This document shows, in pieces, positions 1-6,220 of a DNA stretch of 7,498 bases. The DNA comes from an uncultured Bacteroidota bacterium (GTDB lineage Bacteria > Bacteroidota > Bacteroidia > Chitinophagales > S012-47): the NCBI GenBank assembly GCA_913062655.1, contig CAJXXO010000123.1, positions 1 to 7,498 of the forward strand. The letters are read 5' to 3'. Made by a program: the position numbers and the translations under genes. Numbering within the stretch: position 1 is the stretch's first letter; each line of letters starts with the position of its first letter. The notes beneath the pieces are model-generated. The model searched no databases, was not told where the DNA came from, and saw only the letters and a program-made list of their open reading frames with translations.

Positions 1-3000
1 TGTTGGCAGAACCTGCCCCGGGAAAACAGGTGGTCGTCCTCTACCCGTTGTATCTCGATTACGAAATTGAAAACCAGTACCTCGTCAATGCGGCCACCTT
101 TGACGGCCACCTGCCGCATGGCGTTGACTGGACCGCAGACCCTCCAGAGACAGGCGACTATGTACCCCTGCAGCACGGCCTGGGAGGGCTGTATCGCATA
201 CAAGCTGATCCCTGGGTGCCCTATGTGAGCCGTTTACTGTGGACCTTGGCACTGATCATTGGCTTGTGGGCCCTGGCTCGGTTATTCAGCCACTTGGGCA
301 AGCATCAGCCCTGGTCCGCTTTCCTTGGCTTACTACTGCTGACAGGTGGATTACGCGCCATCAGCTTAATTGCCTACCCGGAGTTGTTGACCCACATTGA
401 GTTGTTCTCCCCTCGACATTATGGTACGTCTGATCTGGCCCCCTCATTAGGAGACCTATTGCTCAACGTAGGGTTGGTATTGTTCTGGATCATTTATGTC
501 ATTACCCATGTACCGATGCCACGACCGAAGCAGCGCACGCAACAATGGTTGGCCAGCGGTCTGTCATTGCTATTGGTCTTGGTCAGCGGCCTGTACATCC
601 TGGAGATCACCGAAACCCTGGTGATTGATTCCAGCATAGTTTTTGACATCTCAGACTTCTTTGCCATCAGCCATTACACCATTGTGGGGTTGCTGATAAT
701 GGCCTTGCTGATGCTCATCTGGTTCCTGTTAATCGCGTTGTTGGTACCCTACGCCTGGCGCTGCCTGCCGAGGTTGTCACAGCGTTGGCTGATAGGGCTG
801 GTGGTGTTGATCCTCTACCTGCCCGTTGCGTTGTGGCGCTTACCCTTTGATGATGTTTTGATGGCCACCCTGACAGGTGTGCTGTTGATTGGTTTGTTTA
901 GTCTGTTGGACTGGCGGGGCCAGCGGTTGCGCTTTTTTTGGACACAGGTATTTTGGATAACCTTATTTGCCGCCATCACAGCTTTGTTTCTGCACCGTTT
1001 TAATACCATCAAACAGACGGAACTCCAGCAATTATACGCCCGGTCATTGACCCAACAAGATCACCTCACGGAATTCATGTTCAGCGAGGTGAAGCCCAAG
1101 CTAATGGATGATGCCTTCATACGGGGCTATTTTGCCAATCCTTTGATCTCTAAACGCCAACTGGAGCGAAGACTCAATTTCCTCTATTTCAAAGACCAGC
1201 TCAATAAGTATGATATCGAGGTATACACCTATCTCGACAATGCGATTCCCTACAAGAACGATTTTCAAAAATCCCTATCCGATTTTTTCATACAGATCGG
1301 CTCCAGTGGCCGAACGACCTCGGTACCCGACCTCTACTTCTTCCCCGAAACCCCGGACAACCTGGAGTACCTGGCTATGCTTCGCGTCTATGATGACCCC
1401 GACAATCCTGTAAGTGATAACCAAGTGGGGCGGGTGGTCATTTCCTTTAAAATCCAATCCTATGGACTGTCATCCGTATATCCCGAGCTCTTATTGAGTA
1501 CCACTATTCGCGAATCCGTGATTGAAGAGGAGTACGATTATGCTTTTTATGTGCGCAACAAGCTGGTAAAGCGAGAAGGTAGCTACCCTTACCCGCTGCA
1601 ATATGAAGGCCAGGGGGGGGAACGGTTCTTAACCTACGAGGAGGGAGATTTTGAGCACCTGATCTATGAGGAAATACCTGGGCGAAGTGTCTGGCTGACG
1701 CAACGCAAGGCTAGTAATTTTCAACCGCTGTCGCTCTTTTCCTATCTCTTCTGCCTCTATCTAATCCTGTTACTGCTAAGCAATGGCGTTTATGTCGGGT
1801 ATCGCTACATCACCGGCCGCGCGGTAAGAGTGGGATGGCAGTACTTGTCCTTCCGTTCGCGCATCCAGCTATTTATTGTCCTCATCATCGTCTCCTCCTT
1901 TGTCCTGATCGGGGTGCTGACGGTGACCAACATCAAGCGCCAGTACAACGACTACCACTACGAGCGTTTGCTGCGCAAGACGAAGCAAATCCTTTCCGGG
2001 TTGGAGTATTTACGTGACAATAGCAGCGACACGTTGACGACATGGGAGCGCTTTTTCCGCTCCGATGAGCTGTATTTCAACGTAATCAACTTGTCAGAGA
2101 TCCACTCGATGGATATCAACCTGTACGACAAGCAGGGCCGGCTGATCGAATCGTCACAACCTGATATTTTCAACAAAGGCCTGATCGGACGATTGGAAGA
2201 CCCTATCGCGGGTCGTGAGGTGGTCAACAACCGCCAAAGTCAGTACCTCCAGAGTGAGACTATTGGTGGATTGTCTTTCATCAGTGCGTATGTGCCCTTA
2301 TTGAATCCAGATCAGCAAGTGGCCGCAACACTGAATTTACCCTACTATGCCAAGGAAAAGAACTTAAACGAGGAGATCAATGCCTTCCTGGTCTATTTCA
2401 TCAACATCTATGTGCTCCTTTTTGTACTGGCCGGCATGATGGGTGTTTTGGTGTCGAATAGTATCACCCGACCCCTCACGGTGCTGGGTGATAAGATGAA
2501 ACGGGTACAGCTTGGCCAGCGCAACGAACCTATTCGCTGGCGTACTAAGGACGAGATCGGCCAGCTTATTGCGGAGTACAACAAAATGTTGGTAGCGCTG
2601 GAAGAGAGCGCGCAACTGCTCGCACAAAGTGAACGGGAGACCGCCTGGCGGGAAATGGCACGTCAGGTGGCGCATGAGATCAAGAATCCACTGACGCCCA
2701 TGAAGCTGAGCATTCAGTTGCTGCAACGTGCCCAGAAAGAAGAACTGCCTGACCTGCAAGACCGGGTGGCCCGCACGGCAGATACCCTCATCGAGCAGAT
2801 CGAAAACCTGAACCGCATAGCCAGTGAGTTTTCCTCTTTTGCCAAGATGCCACCTGCCGATATGGAGCCACTGGTAATCAACGATCTATTGTACAATGTG
2901 ATCGACCTGTTCAAAAATGAGTCGGTTGACCTGCAGGCACAGTTGCCGGAGGAGCGCTATCAAGTTTATGCCGACAAGGGGCAGATGGTGCGCCTGTTCA

Positions 3001-3317
3001 ACAACCTGATCAAGAATGCGATACAAGCCATTCCTGATGATAGGGAGGGCGAGATATTTATTGGGTTAAAGCGGGAAGGGTCCACGATCATTGTAAAAGT
3101 AGAGGACAATGGAATTGGTATTTCTGACGAACAAGCCGAAAAAGTGTTTGTTCCCAATTTTACCACGAAGAGCTCCGGCACCGGATTGGGATTGGCCATG
3201 GCAAAGAAGATCGTGGAGCTCTCTAAAGGCACCATCACATTCACCTCAACAGTCGGCAAAGGCACTACATTTTTTGTAACATTGCCGCTCTTTGAAGAAG
3301 CGAAAGGAGATTCATGA
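1..3317 (+). CDS. NtrY-like membrane sensor histidine kinase, 5' end cut by window edge
   Basis: This is a sensor kinase that autophosphorylates on histidine and passes the phosphate to an unseen response regulator. At least 1104 residues are visible, read from base 3. The frame is open to the left edge, so the TTG at base 3 is probably internal and the gene partial. Hydrophobic segments lie near residues 78-97, 105-123, 152-170, 183-203, 223-252, 264-280, 284-303 and 310-331. A likely extracytoplasmic region (about 332-577) follows, then segments at 578-600 and 621-641, a second loop (642-796) and a last segment at 797-817. HAMP spans about 818-870. The H-box HEIKNPLTP has the phospho-acceptor at H891. 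The N-box is near N1005, the G1 box DNGIG at 1035-1039 and the G2 box GTGLGL at 1059-1064. HEIKNPLTPMKLS is typical of the NtrY subfamily. The signal sensed is unknown. The stop overlaps the hemL start. Confidence 0.93.
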   Translation, partial: LAEPAPGKQVVVLYPLYLDYEIENQYLVNAATFDGHLPHGVDWTADPPETGDYVPLQHGLGGLYRIQADPWVPYVSRLLWTLALIIGLWALARLFSHLGKHQPWSAFLGLLLLTGGLRAISLIAYPELLTHIELFSPRHYGTSDLAPSLGDLLLNVGLVLFWIIYVITHVPMPRPKQRTQQWLASGLSLLLVLVSGLYILEITETLVIDSSIVFDISDFFAISHYTIVGLLIMALLMLIWFLLIALLVPYAWRCLPRLSQRWLIGLVVLILYLPVALWRLPFDDVLMATLTGVLLIGLFSLLDWRGQRLRFFWTQVFWITLFAAITALFLHRFNTIKQTELQQLYARSLTQQDHLTEFMFSEVKPKLMDDAFIRGYFANPLISKRQLERRLNFLYFKDQLNKYDIEVYTYLDNAIPYKNDFQKSLSDFFIQIGSSGRTTSVPDLYFFPETPDNLEYLAMLRVYDDPDNPVSDNQVGRVVISFKIQSYGLSSVYPELLLSTTIRESVIEEEYDYAFYVRNKLVKREGSYPYPLQYEGQGGERFLTYEEGDFEHLIYEEIPGRSVWLTQRKASNFQPLSLFSYLFCLYLILLLLSNGVYVGYRYITGRAVRVGWQYLSFRSRIQLFIVLIIVSSFVLIGVLTVTNIKRQYNDYHYERLLRKTKQILSGLEYLRDNSSDTLTTWERFFRSDELYFNVINLSEIHSMDINLYDKQGRLIESSQPDIFNKGLIGRLEDPIAGREVVNNRQSQYLQSETIGGLSFISAYVPLLNPDQQVAATLNLPYYAKEKNLNEEINAFLVYFINIYVLLFVLAGMMGVLVSNSITRPLTVLGDKMKRVQLGQRNEPIRWRTKDEIGQLIAEYNKMLVALEESAQLLAQSERETAWREMARQVAHEIKNPLTPMKLSIQLLQRAQKEELPDLQDRVARTADTLIEQIENLNRIASEFSSFAKMPPADMEPLVINDLLYNVIDLFKNESVDLQAQLPEERYQVYADKGQMVRLFNNLIKNAIQAIPDDREGEIFIGLKREGSTIIVKVEDNGIGISDEQAEKVFVPNFTTKSSGTGLGLAMAKKIVELSKGTITFTSTVGKGTTFFVTLPLFEEAKGDS
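3303..3310 (+). promoter_or_regulatory. Shine-Dalgarno site of hemL inside the kinase 3' end
   Basis: AAAGGAGA lies three bases before the hemL ATG, within the last codons of the kinase. It is the clearest Shine-Dalgarno-like match in front of any start in this window. It fixes the hemL start at 3314 and supports translation re-initiation across the ATGA overlap. The purine-rich core is directly visible; its use is inferred. Confidence 0.65.
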
Positions 3318-4606
3318 CACGAGCCACATCAGCACAACTGTACGAAGAAGCGCTACAATACTTTCCCGGAGGCGTCAACAGCCCTGTTCGGGCTTTCAAA
3401 AGCGTAGGCGGAACCCCGCTGTTTATTGACAAGGGCGAGGGCCCGTTTATCTGGGATGCAGACGGGCAGCGCTACATCGACTTCAATGCCTCCTGGGGGC
3501 CGATGATCCTGGGCCACAATCACCCCAAGGTGCGGGAGGAGATCATAAAAGCGGTGGAACAGGGCACTTCATTTGGTACGCCTACCCGTGCCGAGAACCG
3601 CCTGGCCAACCTTATTTTTAAGCACAACAAAGTCATCGAAAGGATTCGCTTTACCAGTTCGGGAACGGAAGCCGCTATGTCGGCTATCCGCCTGGCAAGG
3701 GGGGCTACCGGCCGCGATAAAATCATCAAGTTTGATGGCTGCTACCACGGCCATGTGGACAGCTTGCTGGTAAAGGCCGGTTCCGGGCTGGCTACGCTGG
3801 GCACCTCCTCTTCAGCCGGTGTACCGGAGGCGTATGCCAAAGAAACCATCGTGTTGCCACTGAATAATAAAGTAGCCTTCGAACAAGCGCTGATGGACTA
3901 CAAAGACCAAATTGCCGTAGTGGCCATTGAGCCGATACCGGCCAATAACGGGCTACTGTTGCAAGACCGGGACTTTCTCACCTTCATTCGGGCGAAGACG
4001 AAGGAGCATAACATCATGTTGTTGTTTGATGAGGTGATCAGTGGTTTCCGGGTAGGATTTGAAGGGGCAGCAGGCCTGTACGACATTCAACCTGATGTGG
4101 TTTGCTATGGGAAGATAATAGGGGGTGGTATGCCGGTGGGTGCCTTTGGGGCATCGGCTGACATCATGGACCAAGTGGCACCGGTAGGCCCTGTTTATCA
4201 GGCAGGAACGCTCAGCGGCAATCCCGTAGCCATGACAGCCGGCTGGGCGACACTACGCGAATGCTCAGCAGCAGGATTCTATGACGAGCTCCACACCAAA
4301 ACAGCACGGTTAGTACAAGCCGTCAATACCCATGCAGATACACACGGGTACCCTCTCCACGTAGTACACCAGGGGTCTATCTTTTGGATGGCCTTTAGCA
4401 AGGAGGAGCATATCCGTGCAGCGGCACAGATCGACAGCGGCAGCATGAGCCATTTCGCTCGCTTCCATGCCGCAGCGCTGGAGCGTGGTGTCTATTTTGG
4501 GCCTAGTGGCTACGAAGTGGGTTTCGTATCCGCAGCCCATACGGTGGAGCTGCTGGATGAAGCGGCACAGCGAATCAATGATGCCCTGGACGCTACATTT
4601 GCCTAG
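3314..4606 (+). CDS. hemL: Glutamate-1-semialdehyde 2,1-aminomutase
   Basis: HemL is a cytoplasmic PLP enzyme that converts glutamate-1-semialdehyde to 5-aminolevulinate, the last step of the C5 route to tetrapyrroles and heme. The 430 residues match the usual family length of about 425-435. The N-terminus carries the family hallmark GGVNSPVRAF. The cofactor-phosphate region is SSGTEAAMSAIRLARG (115-130), followed by the CYHGHVDSLL segment. The PLP-ring aspartate is D239 in LFDEVISGFR, and the Schiff-base lysine is K267 in YGKIIGGGMPVGAFG. The AGTLSGNP motif follows. All expected catalytic elements are present, so the enzyme should be active. The start overlaps the kinase stop as ATGA and has a good ribosome site, suggesting co-expression. 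The stop overlaps the stop of the opposing gene. The other C5 gene, hemA, is not in the window. Other class III aminotransferases are unlikely given these motifs. Confidence 0.98.
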   Translation: MTRATSAQLYEEALQYFPGGVNSPVRAFKSVGGTPLFIDKGEGPFIWDADGQRYIDFNASWGPMILGHNHPKVREEIIKAVEQGTSFGTPTRAENRLANLIFKHNKVIERIRFTSSGTEAAMSAIRLARGATGRDKIIKFDGCYHGHVDSLLVKAGSGLATLGTSSSAGVPEAYAKETIVLPLNNKVAFEQALMDYKDQIAVVAIEPIPANNGLLLQDRDFLTFIRAKTKEHNIMLLFDEVISGFRVGFEGAAGLYDIQPDVVCYGKIIGGGMPVGAFGASADIMDQVAPVGPVYQAGTLSGNPVAMTAGWATLRECSAAGFYDELHTKTARLVQAVNTHADTHGYPLHVVHQGSIFWMAFSKEEHIRAAAQIDSGSMSHFARFHAAALERGVYFGPSGYEVGFVSAAHTVELLDEAAQRINDALDATFA

Positions 4607-4953
4607 GATACCTGTATAGAAAGGTTGAAAATCCGGGTTTTACCGCCTCGAAGCGACTGTCTGATGTTGTCGAACCAAATGCGACTACCGGGCGAAATGT
4701 CTTGCAATGCGGCTTTGATCTTTTCATTGAAATCTTCCCCGGTGTTGGAGATGATCACCATTTTATTTTGCGTCTCTGCATTCTTTATGGTGCATTCAAA
4801 ATGAGTGATCGGAGCTTCCAATGCATCGTCTGGCAACAAATCATTAATCGAGGTCAGTGCTTGTGCTTCAGCCACCGTCAAGGTTTGTTGTTTCCAATCC
4901 ATTTCATTGGTCTGCAGCAAGCAACTCAGGGCAACAAGAAGGAGTGTGTACAT
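4603..4953 (-). CDS. Small exported protein with GldM C-terminal-like domain
   Basis: This 116-residue protein has a hydrophobic N-terminus (residues 4-13) that looks like a signal peptide. Its n-region has no lysine or arginine. C11 follows A-L-S, a poor lipobox, so lipidation is uncertain. Residues about 49-115 resemble the C-terminal beta domain of the gliding/type IX secretion protein GldM. The matching features are a beta strand ITHFECTI (49-56), then NTGEDFNEKIKAAL (70-83), then PGSRIWFDNIR (88-98), then GGKTRIFNLSIQV (103-115). In GldM-type domains I recall the same order: a strand, an asparagine/glycine turn, a short helix, a G-x-x-I-x-F-x-N-I-R block and a G-x-x-R-x-L ending. The function is unknown, and membership of the secretion machine is not implied. 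An in-frame stop lies about 12 codons upstream with no other start between, so the ATG at 4953 is secure. The gene is divergent from the pyrophosphatase gene and convergent with hemL. Confidence 0.8.
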   Translation of the reverse strand: MYTLLLVALSCLLQTNEMDWKQQTLTVAEAQALTSINDLLPDDALEAPITHFECTIKNAETQNKMVIISNTGEDFNEKIKAALQDISPGSRIWFDNIRQSLRGGKTRIFNLSIQVS

Positions 4954-5021
4954 GGTAAATCGATTTTTGTGTCCATAAGATACACATTTTCAGATTTTTG
5001 CCCGCCCGGTAGGGTGATCCG

Positions 5022-5073
5022 GGTACGTGAAATATTCGTTAATCACTCGCAGACGGGACCGATTAACCGTACC
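5022..5073. repeat. Two-part inverted repeat in divergent spacer, possible operator
   Basis: GTTAATC at 5038-5044 is a perfect inverted match to GATTAAC at 5061-5067, with 16 bases between them. Outside these arms, GGTACG at 5022-5027 is inverted as CGTACC at 5068-5073, separated by ten bases on the left side only. The right arms run directly into the TACCTTTG element. The spacer lies between the GldM-C-like gene and the pyrophosphatase gene. It could bind a dimeric regulator or fold as RNA if transcribed. Chance occurrence cannot be excluded. Confidence 0.4.
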
Positions 5074-5077
5074 TTTG
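5070..5077 (+). promoter_or_regulatory. Candidate Bacteroidota -7 promoter element (TAnnTTTG) for pyrophosphatase
   Basis: TACCTTTG matches the Bacteroidota housekeeping -7 consensus TAnnTTTG exactly and ends 21 bases before the ATG at 5099. Transcription would start near 5083-5086, giving a leader of roughly 15 bases. No TTTG-like -33 element is visible at the usual 19-21 base spacing, so this is a half match. Its position argues against translation from the in-frame GTG at 5027. Confidence 0.4.
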
Positions 5078-5098
5078 CCCCAAATTTTGATACACCCC

Positions 5099-5830
5099 AT
5101 GGATAAGGAATACAGAGACCTCTGGCAAATCATTGGCAACCGGTATAAATCGCACCCTTGGCATGGTGTACCCATCGGTGAAAACGTACCTGAGAAGGTA
5201 ACCAGCTTTATCGAAGTAGTACCGAGTGATACGGTAAAGTATGAAGTAGATAAGCAAACGGGCTACTTGCAGATTGACCGGCCGCAAAAGTTCTCCAACA
5301 TTATGCCTGCCTTGTATGGCTTTGTACCCCAGACCTATTGCAAAGAACAGGTGGCCGATTACTGCATGGCACAAAGTGGTCGAACAGACATAGTGGGTGA
5401 CGGTGATCCCTTGGATATCTGTGTACTTACGGAGAAAGAAGTAACCCACGGTAATATCCTGGTGCAGGCCATACCGATTGGTGGCTTCCGCATGATTGAC
5501 CGGGGTGAGGCAGACGACAAGATTGTAGCCGTGTTGGAGGGCGATGGTGTATTTGGCGAATTAAGAGATATCAACCGCGTGCCTAAGAGTGTGATTACCC
5601 GGTTGCACCACTACTTCCTGACTTATAAGGCGCTGCCCACCGATGCCAGCGATGTAGTGAGCATTGATAAGATTTACGGACGGGAAGAGGCGCTGGAAGT
5701 GATTCGCAGATCACAGCAAGATTACGATAAGCATTATGGCTCCATAGAACAGGAGATGGCGCGGGAGGCATTCCGCACCATTAGTAAGATTGACCCTACC
5801 CGGAAGCGTAAGTTCGCGAAAGAGCAATAA
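5099..5830 (+). CDS. ppa: Inorganic pyrophosphatase, family I (soluble)
   Basis: This cytoplasmic enzyme hydrolyses pyrophosphate to phosphate with magnesium, pulling nucleotide, nucleic acid and activation reactions forward. In the 243-residue form the metal-binding signature DGDPLDI gives D101, D103 and D106. EADDKIVAV supplies D139 or D140 and K141. The segments VKYEVDKQTGYLQIDR and ALYGFVPQTY match the KYE...DR and YG(Y/F)VP blocks of family I. It is clearly longer than the roughly 175-residue E. coli enzyme, with extra residues at the N-terminus and a basic C-terminal tail of about 45 residues; longer versions are known in Bacteroidota and eukaryotes. I chose ATG 5099 over the in-frame GTG 5027 for two reasons. 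The extra residues are arginine-rich and unlike the family, and a TAnnTTTG element lies between the two starts. It appears monocistronic, with a hairpin terminator two bases after its stop. Confidence 0.95.
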   Translation: MDKEYRDLWQIIGNRYKSHPWHGVPIGENVPEKVTSFIEVVPSDTVKYEVDKQTGYLQIDRPQKFSNIMPALYGFVPQTYCKEQVADYCMAQSGRTDIVGDGDPLDICVLTEKEVTHGNILVQAIPIGGFRMIDRGEADDKIVAVLEGDGVFGELRDINRVPKSVITRLHHYFLTYKALPTDASDVVSIDKIYGREEALEVIRRSQQDYDKHYGSIEQEMAREAFRTISKIDPTRKRKFAKEQ

Positions 5831-5831
5831 A

Positions 5832-5857
5832 AAACCCCACTGTTACCAGCGGGGTTT
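5832..5857. terminator. Bidirectional intrinsic terminator between pyrophosphatase and cold-shock genes
   Basis: AAACCCC (5832-5838) pairs with GGGGTTT (5851-5857). The inner CTG/CAG pair (5840-5842 with 5847-5849) closes a four-base TTAC loop, with one A/C mismatch at 5839/5850. On the minus strand the hairpin is followed by six T residues (5834 back to 5829), partly formed by the pyrophosphatase stop codon. On the plus strand the T tract is only TTT followed by GGTT. It should therefore stop cold-shock transcripts strongly and pyrophosphatase transcripts somewhat less well. Confidence 0.8.
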
Positions 5858-5881
5858 GGTTGAAATCTCTATGACGCTGAA

Positions 5882-6073
5882 CTAGTCCGCCAACTTCACG
5901 TTGATGGCGTTCATACCTTTTCTGCCTTCTTTCAACTCATACGTTACGCGATCGTCCTGACGAATCTCGTCAACTAATCCTGTAACGTGTACGAAATACT
6001 CCTGACCGGAGTCGTCCTTAATGAAGCCGTAACCTTTGGAATCATTGAAGAACTTTACTGTTCCTGTGTTCAT
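5882..6073 (-). CDS. Cold-shock domain protein (CspA family)
   Basis: This 63-residue single cold-shock domain is a five-stranded OB-fold that binds single-stranded RNA or DNA and melts RNA structure, in the cytoplasm. The RNP1 motif is KGYGFI (residues 13-18) and the RNP2-like motif is YFVHV (26-30), where enterobacterial proteins have VFVHF. The opening MNTGTVKFFNDSKGYGF and the ending NAINVKL are standard for the family. The length is slightly under the usual 65-70. It stands alone, convergent with the pyrophosphatase gene and divergent from the channel gene. The leader is A/T-rich without a Shine-Dalgarno site, which is common in Bacteroidota. Whether it responds to cold cannot be told from sequence, since many family members are constitutive. 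The family call is firm, but which paralogue it is remains open. Confidence 0.95.
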   Translation of the reverse strand: MNTGTVKFFNDSKGYGFIKDDSGQEYFVHVTGLVDEIRQDDRVTYELKEGRKGMNAINVKLAD

Positions 6074-6220
6074 GAAAAAAAATAATAAAATGAATAATAA
6101 GCACGAAGGTAGGCAAAAAAAGTAAACGGGGCACGCCTCTTATCGTTTCCTTCGCCTCAAATCCTGTGATACCATCAGGAAATCCTTATTTTTCAGTCCA
6201 ATAACCGAAAACCATATACC
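6074..6220. other. Divergent intergenic spacer, 147 bases
   Basis: This spacer must hold the promoters for the cold-shock gene (-) and the MscS channel gene (+). The 50 bases next to the cold-shock start are strongly A/T-rich, with runs of A on the plus strand. The channel side is more mixed and offers only a near match, TATTTTTC at 6187-6194, to the -7 consensus. No small RNA, repeat or terminator was recognised. Confidence 0.7.
6104..6111 (-). promoter_or_regulatory. Weak candidate -7 element for the cold-shock gene
   Basis: Read on the minus strand this is TACCTTCG, one mismatch from TAnnTTTG. It ends 30 bases before the ATG, giving a leader of about 20-25 very A/T-rich bases. No -33 element is seen at normal spacing. 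This is a suggestion only. Confidence 0.22.

Larger units (their letters stand above)
4954..5098. other. Divergent intergenic spacer, 145 bases
   Basis: This is the only space for promoters of both the GldM-C-like gene (-) and the pyrophosphatase gene (+). It holds the inverted repeat and the TACCTTTG element listed separately. On the minus strand I see no clear TAnnTTTG or Shine-Dalgarno site; TATCTTATG at 4982-4974 is only a loose resemblance. No RNA gene was recognised. Confidence 0.7.

Noticed and set aside
3..5. TTG as the true start of the first kinase
   Set aside because: The frame is open to the window edge, no ribosome site can be judged, and the following residues look like the middle of an extracytoplasmic segment. 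The gene most likely begins upstream.
2364..2759. Minus-strand open frame of 131 codons inside the first kinase
   Set aside because: It is the antisense of the HAMP/HisKA region. Its translation is rich in His and Gln with no recognisable motif, while the plus strand is clearly coding.
4921..4953. Lipoprotein signal with C11 as the modified cysteine
   Set aside because: Residues before C11 are A-L-S, lacking the usual Leu/Val/Ile at -3, and the n-region has no positive charge. Export is plausible, but lipidation is not supported well enough to call.
5005..5023. CCCGG...CCGGG hairpin with a 9-base loop
   Set aside because: Only five pairs, no T tract and no clear position relative to a gene end. 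It is weaker than the neighbouring GTTAATC/GATTAAC repeat and probably chance.
5027..5098. GTG start adding 24 residues to the pyrophosphatase
   Set aside because: The extra residues are arginine-rich and unlike the family. The inverted repeat and TACCTTTG element lie inside this stretch, and ATG 5099 fits better.
4702..5106. Plus-strand open frame of 134 codons
   Set aside because: It runs antisense to the GldM-C-like gene and through the divergent spacer, and its translation shows no domain. The minus-strand frame has the signal-like and GldM-like features.
6187..6194. TATTTTTC as the -7 promoter element of the channel gene
   Set aside because: The final G of TAnnTTTG is missing and no -33 partner is seen. 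Such near matches are common in A/T-rich spacers.
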